A program made the position numbers and the translations under genes. A stretch of 64,000 nt of DNA from Acanthaster planci. Lineage: Eukaryota; Echinodermata; Asteroidea; Valvatida; Acanthasteridae. Below are positions 1 to 63,403 of the stretch, one piece after another. The notes under the pieces are model-generated. The model saw nothing but the letters and a program-made list of their open reading frames with translations, was not told the DNA's origin and did no database searches. The stretch covers positions 1,083,956 through 1,147,955 of the forward strand of contig NW_019091402.1 in assembly GCF_001949145.1 (NCBI RefSeq). The letters run 5' to 3'. The stretch's first letter is position 1. Each line of letters starts with the position of its first letter.

Positions 1-19
1 TATATCCAACTCCAGGGGT

Positions 20-52973
<52,954 letters not shown>

Positions 52974-52988
52974 CTTCGGTCAAGCACA

Positions 52989-54198
52989 CTGGACAAATTG
53001 AACAGGGAAAAAAAAGTGTACACCAATGCTGCTCCCGACACTGAAAGACATGAGCTCTAACCATCACTGTTTGGAGGTTGGTGACCCTACTTAAAGTTGT
53101 GGTCATCCATTGGTTAAAATGGAAAGCCTCATAACATGCACTGCTGTTCTGTAGATGGAAAAATCCTCAGCCATAAAGTCAGTGTTGGCATAAATTGACC
53201 AACACACAACACAGTTTGAGTTGCAATATCAACGTCACGCAACCACTTAATGTTGGGGAAAATCTTCACACCAAAAGTTAAACACTAGCGAACATGACCA
53301 ATAAGCCTTATTGCAAATACTGCATGGGCGATTTTGCAAAATGGTAAATAGGCATTGTGGGAAGGAAAAAGGAGCAAACACTGCCCCTTTTTCCTTCCCA
53401 CAATGCCTTTCTACCATTGTACAAAATCAACCGTGCAGTATTTGCAATAGGGCTTATGCAATGGAAATGAATGTTGCAATTTGCAAAATTTTCTGACGTA
53501 GGGGCCTACTTCGTTTAAAACATTTTCCACCACATGGTGGGTGGTTATCGCCAATCAACCCCCTCACATTGCTTAATCTGCACAGAAAATGTCACTTTTG
53601 ACATGCAGCTTGCACTTCTACAAAGATATGAAAGAATTTACAAAATTTCTAACTTATTAACACCTGTCAAAATTGATACAGTACTTAGTAATCAGTACTT
53701 AATGCCTCAAAATAGGCAGACAATCTTGTAGTTGTACATAGAATCAAACCATGAATGAGCATTCACTCAACTCTGATCAAATTTTCAAACAAGCTCAATT
53801 TCAACACGAATTAAGCATGTTCACAGGTTTTGAGCTTGACATGTTTTTGCATTTTTTTCTACGAATTAAAATCTTGAATTATGCCTCGGGAAAGTCAGCA
53901 TTTTCAGCAGTTCCAACTGTACTGATTAACACAAAACACAGTCGAAGACCAGATTTTTAGCTTATAATATTGCCAAATCATTCACAGAGTTCGCTGTTCT
54001 TGAGTGAACCGCACTACTATTTCAATACGTGTTATACTGTAAATTTGCAATCAGCCGACACGTACGCGCGTAACAATGCAGAATTTTGATAACTCCACGG
54101 TTATTCTGCAGCAAAGCAAACCTGCTAACCGTACGAAATTCCTATACACAGCCTCATTTCAACAAAATGCCCCAGGGTTGATATGTATGATATCTTAC
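52989..54198 (-). other. Probable 5' UTR intron of the 4.1 gene
   Basis: Lies between the putative non-coding first exon and the initiator exon. Contains the foldback at 53301-53457. Otherwise AT-rich. Confidence 0.5.
53301..53457. mobile_element. Foldback MITE, 157 bp
   Basis: Long hairpin: the left arm ATAAGCCTTATTGCAAATAC is answered on the right by GTATTTGCAATAGGGCTTAT, continuing through GGCATTGTGGGAAGGAAAAA against the reversed right arm. Almost the whole element is arm, with a loop of only a few bases around 53378. Non-coding. Confidence 0.85.
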
Positions 54199-54260
54199 CT
54201 TCTCATTTAAAATTTCCTGCGTTTTCACGCGGATTTTCAGGTATATTCCACAGTATTTAT
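54199..54260 (-). other. Putative non-coding first exon of the 4.1 gene (3' border only)
   Basis: On the minus strand a strong donor (GAGAAG followed by GTAAGA) has its exon edge at 54199. The first coding exon at 52887-52988 begins at a strong acceptor just upstream of the ATG, so an upstream untranslated exon must exist; this donor is the best candidate I see. Its 5' limit and the transcription start are not visible, and the right border given is arbitrary. It contains an ATG eight bases before the donor (see findings). Confidence 0.3.
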
Positions 54261-54828
54261 CGCCTCAGACAATTTACATTTTATCCGTCTGGCCTGGTGC
54301 ACTCGTACGCCATGAACGCGAGATAGGTAAATAAAACCGCAGTGCCAAAATTAGATCACGCCGCTAAATCGATTATCATCTCCAAGGTAAGAAATTTGAG
54401 TCAATGATGTCATAAATATTAAAAAAAATCAAATTGTAAGAAGAGACATTTATTTTTGTTCTTTAAAATCAGTTCAGTACATAATATCAGTAAATTTGGA
54501 ACTATTTGCCACAGCGGATGCATTCAATTTCAGCCTCTAATGGTCTGGTGCTCAGTCTAAAAATAGATTTGAGGCATGTGTTGATGGATCGTGTAGGAAA
54601 ACTGTGCAATGTGGATTGTTCATTGGACATGTGTTGGAGAAGGCACATGTCCAGTACATGCCCATACATTACGTTCGTGAAATATGAAATCTGCGTCTCG
54701 CGAGGTGAGGCGGGAACTTGACCAATTCTAGTGGCGCGGCGCAATTTGAAGTGACTATTATTATTTTTCGAGGCTGTGTGGATCTCCTGGGCGCCAGTCC
54801 CAACGGACATTCGATGAAAGGGGGCGGT

Positions 54829-54867
54829 TACCAAGTGGTTACTTTTTTTACCAAGTGGTTACTTTTT
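54829..54867. repeat. 20-bp tandem duplication upstream of the 4.1 gene
   Basis: TACCAAGTGGTTACTTTTTT is followed immediately by a second, nearly identical copy. It lies about 630 bp upstream of the putative first exon edge. Confidence 0.85.
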
Positions 54868-57677
54868 AGGTGCTGTAAAACGAGCACTCGCACCAAACAA
54901 AATAATAGATCAATATAACCTGCAAAATAAAACAAATAATAAACAGTCATCAACATTGACAGATGGATACAAAACACAATATTAATACAACTCAGGCTAG
55001 AACTTTATCTCTTTCGATTTACTTTTAAAAACATCATCAGATCATAAGTGATTAGGAAAACATTCTGGCTTATAAAAAGTTACCGATTCTCATTAAAACA
55101 AAGTTGCAGGGACCTAGCAAATATTTTTATGACCCTGTGTTTTAAAAGGAATGGAAAATCTAATAAAAACTTTTGAATTAAAAAGAAAATGGGATTTTAA
55201 ACAAAAATGAATGTATCTCTATAACAGTATTTTGATATAACAGTGTTCTTTAGGCCTACATAAAGAGTTGAATTTTATTATAAATCCTAACTTTTTTTCA
55301 AAAAATGTCACCTGCATTTTGTCTATAGTGTACTTATGTCAGACTTTTGTTTTCAGCCTAGTCATGGAGGATGGCATCTATTCCTTCCTCCATGGTCTCG
55401 TATGACCAATATTGGCTTTCTTTGGGGGTGCAGACCACTTATTCAAGTGAGAATATTCGGCCAGCTCATTACCATTTAAAGTGCCCCCCAAACTATCTTT
55501 AGAAAAAGGAGATTGTTTGCCCCCCCCCCCCAAAATGGTGAGATTGTGTAAATTGTTGCCAGGATCAACTCCCTGGGTCTTTGAGCTTTCATATGAGAGC
55601 AGAATGGCTAAAAACTACTGTTGAAAAATGGTTCTAAGTGCCCGAGAAAGTTAAGGGTTGCCACTTGAAAATTAGGTGCTATCAGACTTAGGAAAAATCA
55701 CTTCTTGGGGGTGATTTTGTTTTGTGGGAATAATTAAAAGTGTAATTGGTTAACCCACAAAAAAATTGAAAAGAAGTTGAAAGATTAGTGACCAGACAAG
55801 AATTTCCTTTGTGTTTCAGAAATCTCAGGGATGTTGGCGTGCATTTGACCCTGAACAGTACTGATTTGACACTTTTCAATGGGGCTTGGACTGTACCCTT
55901 GGAGGTTGCAATCTTCTGGTTTTCCAGAGTGGAAAAGTAAAGTAGGAGCCGAGCGCCCTCTTCCGTCAGAGAAATGTATAACAAAATAACTTTACAATAC
56001 ACGGGGACCTGAATATGTTTATGCCAAAAAAAAAAAAAAAAAAAAAATGCGTGCCCCTAGTTGCAGTACGAAAAGTGAGCTCCGACCCAAGAGAATTTTT
56101 GAAGGAAACATTGATGAGTTCTTTTCATCGTGGGGACGATTCGTGCATAACAGCAATGCGCATGCAGACGTATACAAGGAAGCCTGTTACTATGGGACTC
56201 TTTTAGGAGTCATTGTTATGAGACGCTAGGCGCTGAGCAAACAAAAGGGAGTCAATAATAACGTGTTGAAACGTAAACAATATTATTGTGGTGTAAAAAT
56301 GGATTTTATCGAGTAACGTCCGTTAATATTCTATTCAAAAAAATCAAGCAGTTAAGACACGTTTGCACACGCACTGCGTGCGTCAACGGTTCGTTTGCTG
56401 CAGGAGAAAGACCTTTTTTCTGAATAAAAGTTGGTCGTCCACCCATTTTATGACAGAAGACTCTTTGACCTCTTGAACTTCACACTTCCTTTATATACTT
56501 CATTTCACAGCAGTTGCGAATACGTGGCAGAGAAAGCAAAAACGTCACTCATTCACAAAAGGACAAACTATATGTCTCAAGGACGATAATAAAAAGACTA
56601 ATTTCTGTCAATTTGCTTCATGTACAGAAGTGCTACAAATATCGCACATATATGACTTATTTCTCTTTTCTAAGTATACTTGCCTTTTTCAGTGAACTTA
56701 ACAAATTTAAACTATCAAACAACCAAATATAGATTGTACACCTTAAAAGATAGGATTGACTACCATTTGGTCAAATTACATGCAAGTATGACATCAAAAA
56801 AGACCATAAAATTTGTCAGTGCTTGGAGGAGACGTCCTTCCTGTGCGCACATTAATTATAATGTCTATTTTACTGCATTATGAAAACGGTAAGTATCAAG
56901 TCAATAATTGTCTAAGTTTACCATTGTGACCTTGAACTGTAAATTTACAGATCAAATGTAAGGTTTTGGTTTAATTTGTAACATTAAAAAAGCATGTACA
57001 AGAATATTTTATAAAAAATTAAATCTCTGTAGAAAATGAGGAATTCCATTATACAATTTAAAAATACATTGTAAGCAATATTTTACAATATATAATTTAT
57101 ATTGGTGCATCTCTTTCCTTGACTCAAAACTGATACGCCTGTTTTCACCCGAGAAAATAATGTCAGGAAAAATTGGGGTGGCAACAGTCTGCTACCAACT
57201 ACGATTTAATAAGATATGTAAAAACTTGTACATGTACTGATACTCAGAGGAATCAACACTGGGAACCAGACAAGCTGTTAGGGATACAATGCCCAAATAT
57301 AGTAGAGTTTACCCCTCTCCCGTATGAGACATCCAATCACTGAATATTCAAAATATATTCGGCTATATCCAAATTCCAAGAAAGCCAGAAACAAAATGCA
57401 CACATTTCTGCAAAAAGTAAAATAAGACAAACTTGAGGAAAAATAAATTTTTTAAACAACTCTTAGGCATATGCATTACTGGTTTACAAAAAAATGCTAA
57501 AAGTCCCAGTATAAGACTCCACCTAGCACAATCATGCCCTCTTTGGGTTTCTTCAATCTTTGCTTTTCAACTCAGCTCAAATGTACAATTCCTTAGCCGA
57601 AAGGAAAAATGAGCATCACAGTCTTATTAATGACAATTGTGATTAATTCTTGATTTGTAACCTGCGAGTATTAATGG

Positions 57678-57736
57678 TTAACCCTAACAGTACTCACTCC
57701 TCCAATAGGTGAAGGACTGAGGACTGTTAGGGTTAA
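57678..57736. mobile_element. 51-bp palindrome bounded by TTAA
   Basis: TTAA (57678-57681), then CCCTAACAGT at the left end and ACTGTTAGGG at the right end, then TTAA (57733-57736). Over 22 bases the arms match at about 19. TTAA plus CCCTAA termini is piggyBac-like, but the size is extremely small. Confidence 0.5.
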
Positions 57737-57739
57737 TCT

Positions 57740-57895
57740 TAATCTGTTTTGATGTTTATAGTTTTCATGTGCTGTTTAATTGTTTAATATGCAAGTAGTT
57801 GTTTTGAATGTAACATTTTTAAAGAGTGAATGATGATGGAATGCGGCTATCTGTAGTTTTTATATGGGCACAATAAATTGAATTTGAATTTGACT
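57740..57895 (+). mobile_element. Possible LINE 3' end with AATTTG-type tail
   Basis: Ends in GGGCACAATAAATTGAATTT followed by GAATTTG. An AATAAATTGAATTTG tail is typical of 3' ends of CR1/L2- or RTE-like LINEs. The 5' limit is arbitrary; no reverse transcriptase is present. Confidence 0.4.
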
Positions 57896-58117
57896 TTCTG
57901 CTGCCTTGAAGTTTACTGTTCACATATTGAAATATGTTTTATAATATTATTACGCAAACTATAAAATTGAAGTTTACCCTTTTATTTAATTGATTTTTCA
58001 CTCCCTGATGATTCATTTTGAAAACGGATATTCTAATATTTGATAGAAAATTGAAATCTGAAAATTTAAAAAATCTGTACAGCCCTAAAATGTACCATTT
58101 CAGATGCAAAATACAGA

Positions 58118-58268
58118 ACTGCCAACCTTGCCATACTCCTGCCTAGGGTCAGTCATTACCATACAATAGAATAAAAGGTATTTAAATGAGCCTTGACTTT
58201 GTTTAAAATTTTAATCTATCCTGTGGTAATGCCCGACCTCAGGAAGGAGTACGGCTAGGTTGGCAAGT
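58118..58268. mobile_element. Foldback MITE near the P450 3' end
   Basis: The left arm GCCAACCTTGCCATACTCCT matches the reversed right arm GCCAACCTAGCCGTACTCCT, and further CATTACCA blocks also pair. About 45-bp arms and a ~50-bp loop. It may lie inside the P450 3' UTR. Confidence 0.75.
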
Positions 58269-58624
58269 CTGAAACAGAATGAGTGAAAGAATGGCCTTAA
58301 GTCTCATTTTGTGGGATCCTGTCATTAATGTCTGAAAAGGAATCATCTTCTGGAGAAATTCCATTCAAATCTATCATTTCAGGATTAATAACTCTGGACC
58401 CGAATGAGGCCAGAGCACGAGGCAGATACAGATTTTGGAAAATGGTTGTAGTAATTAACATTCTGGAAAACCTCCTTCCTTCCGTCCCTCTTCGAACCAC
58501 ACCCACAAGCCACACCCACAAGCTTACCTCCATCACGTCATCTAAGCCACATTACCTTCACCTATCTGACACACTTAAAGTTTCCACCCCCCACACCAGA
58601 GCCACGCCCTCACTCTCCTCCCAC

Positions 58625-58768
58625 CTAGTTAATCTTTGGTTTGAGTGTGACCTTGCAGCCATCTGTTGGACGCAGGGTTCCGTGAGTGACCATATCAAAA
58701 GACTGATCCGGTACCAGACTAAAGTCAAAACTGGTCAGGAGTTTGCACAGAAGTACTTTCGCTTCAAT
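58625..58768 (-). CDS. CYP46A: P450 terminal exon
   Basis: Encodes IEAKVLLCKLLTSFDFSLVP, then DQSFDMVTHGTLRPTDGCKV, TLKPKIN and stop TAG at 58625-58627. It follows the heme exon in phase 0 (NFAM-IEAKV, as in the L-helix of P450s). Acceptor TACCACAG. Length and ending are normal for the family. Confidence 0.95.
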   Translation of the reverse strand: MEAKVLLCKLLTSFDFSLVPDQSFDMVTHGTLRPTDGCKVTLKPKIN

Positions 58769-61700
58769 CTGTGGTAAAGGAGACAAAAGAGAATTACATA
58801 ATGGATTGACAACATTACATAATGGATTGNNNNNNNNNNNNNNNNNNNNNNNNNNNNNNNNNNNNNNNNNNNNNNNNNNNNNNNNNNNNNNNNNNNNNNN
58901 NNNNNNNNNNNNNNNNNNNNNNNNNNNNNNNNNNNNNNNNNNNNNNNNNNNNNNNNNNNNNNNNNNNNNNNNNNNNNNNNNNNNNNNNNNNNNNNNNNNN
59001 NNNNNNNNNNNNNNNNNNNNNNNNNNNNNNNNNNNNNNNNNNNNNNNNNNNNNNNNNNNNNNNNNNNNNNNNNNNNNNNNNNNNNNNNNNNNNNNNNNNN
59101 NNNNNNNNNNNNNNNNNNNNNNNNNNNNNNNNNNNNNNNNNNNNNNNNNNNNNNNNNNNNNNNNNNNNNNNNNNNNNACAACTTCACTTAATGGATTGAG
59201 AACTTTACATAATGGATTGAGAACTTCACATAATGGATTGACAACTTCACATAATGGATTGACAACTTCACATAATGGTTTGACAACTTCACATAATGGT
59301 TTGACAACTTCACATAATGGATTGACAACTTCACATAAAGGTTTGACATCATCACATAATAGATTGAGGACACGATCAAACTACTTTCACAGAGTAATAT
59401 CATATTTTGGTACATTTGGCATTCCATACAAAATGACAAAGGGCCAGTGAGAGTTCGGCTTTCTATCATGAATATACATGAGAGGCATGGTAAGGTCAAG
59501 TATTGTGTGGCACACCACTGTGTTTCAATACTTTGCATCAGTGCTTACCTGGGTAAATTCGGCCCTAAAAACCAGTAAATTCAAGCACTTCTGTTTCAAA
59601 GAAAATTCTACGAGTATTTGCCTTGTTGCAACTATGATGCAACGACATTCCGTAGACTCTGTCCTTAACTCCGTATAATCTTCAGGGGAAGAATTTGGCA
59701 ATTTTCATAACAAGTAACATCTTACCATCGCAAAATTCTTGCCAATGCACATTCTGGGGCCCAGGGAAAAGGGCAGAAAGGAGAATAGAATGCTGTAGAA
59801 AGGAAGAAACAGATTGAACACTTTGAAAAGGAAGTCACACTTGTCACAGCCACATGTAACTCCAGTTTGATAACTACTGACATGTTTGTGACTCGCACTG
59901 TGCAGACGAGTAAGAAGTTGCAAGAGCCACTGTCTGAGTTCCAGTTGCCTTGGAAAGAGCAAACTCATCAAAGTGAGCTCTTTATTTTGATGTACATGTA
60001 TCACTGAGTTTGGCGTTCTTATGAAAGTGAACATAATGTGGGTGAAAGACATTGAAGGTTTCATATTGATTTACAATGTGTAAGATTCTTTCAAAGGTCT
60101 GCATTTAAATTTGCTCTGGCGAATTGTGACTCATTTTCAAAGAGCAGGTCACATTTTGGTAAAAAACGTGTCCCTGCACAGACGGATTAGGAAATGCTTT
60201 TCTCATTTTCGGGGCCAGAAAAGTGAAAGCTGGTGATATGAGCAGGTGACCACTTGTTTTTGATTGGCTGCCTGCCACTTGTCTGATTGATGCAAACAGA
60301 GGGCACTCTAACACTCACTGTTCATCTTGGTGCATGAAGCGGTCTGGGTCATACTGCAAGGCATCTGTGTAATGTTCCTCCAAGCGGCTGATGGCATATA
60401 TGGAAATCTGTGGTGAAAAACCAATATTTTGATCCAAGCCATAGGGAATTTTTTTAATAGAAGATACTCGACCCAAACATATTCTTTCTCACCGCAGCTC
60501 ACAGGATCAGAATTTTTTTTAGACAGAGCATCTGGTAAACATCCCAGAAGAGGGTGACATATCCCCAACGGCAGGACTTGTGAAGGGATGTGTGAAAGAA
60601 CTTGTGATGGATTCAAATACAACACTAGTGCATGCTAGCTCTGACGTTTTCTTGTACTTCTTGCCAGTTATCAAAGTTCTAAAGGATTGCCTACCATGGA
60701 AACCTAAATACATTACTCTTCATGGTGCCACGGACTTCGCTGGTGACAATGGCAGATGTACATGTACGTTAGGTCAAATGAGTCCTTACTGGCAGATATA
60801 CGTCAGGTCAAATGAGTCCTTACTGGCAGATGTACGTCAGGTCAAATGAGTCCTTACTGGCAGATGTACGTCAGGTCAAATGAGTCCTTACTGGCAGATG
60901 TACGTCAGGTCAAATGAGTCCTTACTGGCAGATGTACGTCAGGTCAAATGAGTCCTTACTGGCAGATGTACGTCAGGTCAAATGAGTCCTGGGGCGTGCT
61001 CTGTAGGGCAGGGGAGGACAAGACAACACTTCCTTTCTAATTTCATGGGACAAAATTGGCACTTCTGAGACAACTCTCGGTGTAAATCTCGTACCAGTAC
61101 GGATGTTTCTGCCGGTATCCGGACATTGTTTAGGTAGACCTCTTCCACTGTCTGGCGAAGGGTCCCCCCCGCTGGTGGGTACAAACGCAGGGTCTCCTTC
61201 AGAACCTACAAGAAGCAGAAAACGATGCCCGGCAAGGTTGAAAGGTAAAGGCAGTGACATTCTTGAATACAGGAACAATAAAGCACACTGTGTGGTCTAA
61301 TCCATGAAATAAAAAATTAAACCAAGTGTTAAAGATATCTTCTCCAACTTTTTTAGTTTGCATACAAATGTTTTGACATATCGCTTACTTTTAAATCCTT
61401 ACAAATGTGACCATTATGTTCATTTGCTCAAGAATTGTTTTGACCGCTGAAAAAGGTGGTTTCACAGCTTATTTTGCAGGGCTGGGCGTGGTTTTCAAAA
61501 CGACTTGTGGGAGCTCACAGTATCGTCAGGTTGAAGAGAAATCTTCAAGTATCTCAGCGTGAATCACAAAGGTGGTAGCATATAGAGGCTTTGAGTGGCA
61601 GCCATCTTGCAGGGCACTTCTTCTGCTTCACAGGGAATCCTCCTTTGTGCATACCCATTGTAACAAAAGCACAGACCTGCAAGATGGCAGCCATGCAAAC

Positions 61701-63403
61701 CCTCTATAGATGTCAGTGTACAGCAATAGTGTTTTTCCAGTCTGAATGCAAAAGGCATGGTGTTGTATAAATGCCACGTGGGTCCCGTTTTCAAATCTCA
61801 GCCCTGTCGCCATCTTCGGCATCGCCCTCAGTACTAAAATCAGTTTCTTAACGCTAAGCATTGGAACCAAATGACAATGCTCAAAGCCTCGGCCTCGCCA
61901 TCAGCCCACTGGACATTTCCCTGTCAGAAAAACAGAGCAGTATGGATATCTAGGCCGTTTTCCAATACTCAACTTCAGCTCCGTCTCAGGCTTGATCTGT
62001 TTTTTTACCAGCTGACTTTGAAGCTGTAAGCGCAGTAATTAGTCTAATAGTGCCACAAAACATCAAATAAGATGCAAGAGAGCAAAAACTTACAGTTTGA
62101 TTTAAACTTACAATTTGATTTAAATGCTTCGGGCCCACAATCGGGGATTGGTTTCGGGGACGAAGCCTGAGACAGAGACGAAGTTGAGTATTGGAAAATG
62201 GCCCTAGAGAGATTTAAAGCCGACGGAAATCAGATCGTACTGCAGTCATGTATTCCAACTTGGGCAAGTCTTCAAATGCAACGTCGTTCTTGTCCCCGAT
62301 CACACTCTCCACCTCATTCTTCAATCTGGAGTATTCAAAAGAATCGTGTTCGTTGAAATGACAGCACCCGACCATTCACATAGAAGTCTTTACAATTAGG
62401 AAAACCAATATCAAAAATACATGTACAAATAAATTGGTAAAAGCTGTCTGCTTTGGAAATAAAATGCACCGTTCACTGTTCAAATACGGATCTTAATGTG
62501 CTGAATTCAAATATCATAAGTAAACTGCTGAATTAGCTACTCTCTCCAAGATATGCATTTTTTATGTTTTACCCACAATGCACTGTTCTGGTGTATGGTG
62601 TGCAAAGAAGACCATTTTTCATTCATGAATTGTACTCCCACATACATGCACACATGTGTGGAGATACAGACACCATGCCGGGTCTTCAAAACTCGAGCCA
62701 GTCAACAAATTTTAAGTATCATGTCCATTCTCAATGACTCCAAATCGGTCAAGTCTGACTTCATTTGTTTCAGGCACATTTTGGATGCAAATATGAGCTT
62801 CAAATGTTGCTTTCAGGGATGAGATTGGAGGAAAGTGAAATATCCGTGAAACTGTTACTCAAGGTTTTCAGGGTTCCAGCGCAGGGTAGGGTCCGTGGTG
62901 TAGGTTAAATATTGTCCGACGACGCCTCTTAAAATACCAATAATCAACTTTTATACATAAAATGCACCTTAAAGGTAAACTCAAGATGTTGCAGATTTTA
63001 AATGAAACTGTTTGAAAAAATCCTGAAATCAGCAAAATCCTGTGGAAAACAAAAAATCCCTGAATCAGGAAAAATCCTGACACATTTCGCCCCTGAACTT
63101 TTTGGGCCCATATCCGAGATATCAGTGAGGGGCATCGGGGCTTAGCTGAGTTACTTAGAACACTCCAAGAATGTGAATCATTTCAGACGTTCCAAATTTC
63201 CTGCTTTGAAATCTGCCTGAAGCAAAACTACAAAGAGAATAGCAGTTCGGTTCTGATGAAGATTAAAATGACAGCGGATGGAAAATCCTTAGATCTGTAT
63301 TCACCTGTAAAGGACTTCTGGCTGTTTGCCAAGGAGCTCCAGGAAACAGCTCGTCAGGAGATTGGCGGTGGTCTCTTGACCTATGACATATTCACAATAG
63401 ACA
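58625..63403 (-). CDS. CYP46A: Cytochrome P450, CYP46A-like, C-terminal six exons (partial)
   Basis: Heme-thiolate monooxygenase; CYP46A1 in vertebrates 24-hydroxylates cholesterol at the endoplasmic reticulum, but the substrate here is not known. The visible 197 residues carry, in order: I-helix IGQETT, K-helix KETLRLYPP (ExxR), YDPDRF (PERF-type), and heme-binding FSLGPRMCIG with the axial Cys. The strings EVESVIGDK, FEDLPKLEYM and LYPPAGGTLR align closely with CYP46A1 as I know it, which supports that subfamily over CYP3 or CYP4. All five internal junctions keep frame. The first ~300 residues, including the membrane anchor, lie beyond the right edge. A possible AATAAA on the minus strand is at 57981-57986. 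The last intron holds a minisatellite and an N gap. Confidence 0.93.
58783..59370. repeat. 21-bp minisatellite in P450 intron (contains gap)
   Basis: Unit ACAACTTCACATAATGGA followed by TTG. Two copies precede the N gap and about nine follow it, with G/C and A/T variants. True length is unknown because the gap lies inside the array. Confidence 0.93.
58830..59177. other. Assembly gap (348 N)
   Basis: N run inside the 21-bp minisatellite, most likely a collapsed repeat. Confidence 1.
59726..59792 (-). CDS. CYP46A: P450 heme-binding exon
   Basis: Short exon encoding ILFSFLPFSLGPRMCIGKNF then AM. FSLGPRMCIG is the FxxGxRxCxG heme loop with the proximal Cys thiolate ligand. Acceptor TTCTACAG, donor GTAAGA. 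Confidence 0.97.
59793..60318 (-). other. P450 intron upstream of heme exon
   Basis: AT-rich intron with no recognisable feature. Confidence 0.75.
60319..60407 (-). CDS. CYP46A: P450 exon with PERF-type motif
   Basis: Encodes ISIYAISRLEEHYTDALQYD then PDRFMHQDE. DPDRF supplies the Arg of the ERR triad. Acceptor CACCACAG, donor GTGAGT; a split codon joins the heme exon. Confidence 0.95.
60408..61094 (-). other. P450 intron with 34-bp minisatellite
   Basis: Contains the array at 60768-60990; otherwise no feature. Confidence 0.75.
60768..60990. repeat. 34-bp minisatellite, about 6.5 copies
   Basis: Unit of 34 bases beginning GTCAGGTCAAATGAGTCC and ending CTGGCAGATGTAC. Units start at 60768, 60802, 60836, 60870, 60904 and 60938, with a partial one at 60972. 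Units 2-6 look identical; only the first differs (GTTAGG, ATATAC). Confidence 0.95.
61095..61205 (-). CDS. CYP46A: P450 exon with ExxR motif (K-helix)
   Basis: Encodes VLKETLRLYPPAGGTLRQTV then EEVYLNNVRIPAETSVL. The ExxR pair is Glu and Arg of ETLR, which form the conserved salt bridge in the P450 core. Acceptor CTTGTAG, donor GTACGA, phase 0 at both ends. Confidence 0.96.
61206..62240 (-). other. P450 intron between J-helix and ExxR exons
   Basis: Contains the MITE at 61951-62206. A possible near-duplicate pair of segments (CTTGCAGG...CAGCCATC and CTGCAAGATGGCAGCC) lies at about 61600-61695. No gene is seen. Confidence 0.7.
61951..62206. mobile_element. MITE with TAGGSCC ends, ~256 bp
   Basis: Left end TAGGCCGTTTTCCAATACTC, right end reversed TAGGGCCATTTTCCAATACTC. 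The arms share TTTTCCAATACTCAACTTC and, further in, GTCTCAGGCTT. The TAGGG-type start suggests hAT; the target duplication is not clear. Confidence 0.78.
62241..62325 (-). CDS. CYP46A: P450 exon, J-helix region
   Basis: Encodes RLKNEVESVIGDKNDVAFED then LPKLEYMTA (Arg split with the previous exon). It matches the L--EV--V-G-K----FEDL-KL-Y pattern of P450 J to K helices. Acceptor ACTCCAG, donor GTACGA. Confidence 0.93.
62326..63304 (-). other. P450 intron between I-helix and J-helix exons
   Basis: AT-rich intron with an AAATCCTGA-type segment near 63020-63085. No gene is recognised. Confidence 0.7.
63305..63403 (-). CDS. CYP46A: P450 exon with I-helix oxygen-binding motif
   Basis: Encodes VYCEYVIGQETTANLLTSCF then LELLGKQPEVLY. 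IGQETT is the (A/G)Gx(D/E)T I-helix motif that handles oxygen and protons. Acceptor TTCCGCAG, donor GTGAAT. It starts with one base of a codon shared with an upstream exon outside the window or not recognised. Confidence 0.9.

Larger units (their letters stand above)
54261..58624. other. Intergenic region between the P450 gene and the 4.1 gene
   Basis: Should hold the 4.1 promoter (right of 54199) and the P450 3' UTR (left of 58625); neither border is visible. Contains a 20-bp tandem duplication (54829-54867), a 22-A run (56026-56047), a 51-bp TTAA palindrome, a probable retroelement tail and a foldback (58118-58268). No gene could be supported. Confidence 0.7.
58769..59725 (-). other. Last P450 intron, with minisatellite and gap
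   Basis: Nearly half of it is the 21-bp minisatellite with its N gap; the rest is AT-rich with no feature. Confidence 0.8.

Noticed and set aside
56026-56047. 22-A run as the tail of a processed pseudogene
   Set aside because: No coding similarity or target duplication upstream of it; may be a plain homopolymer.
58743-59450. 235-residue plus-strand frame
   Set aside because: Runs through 348 N and the 21-bp minisatellite; frame length is an artefact of the repeat unit and the gap.
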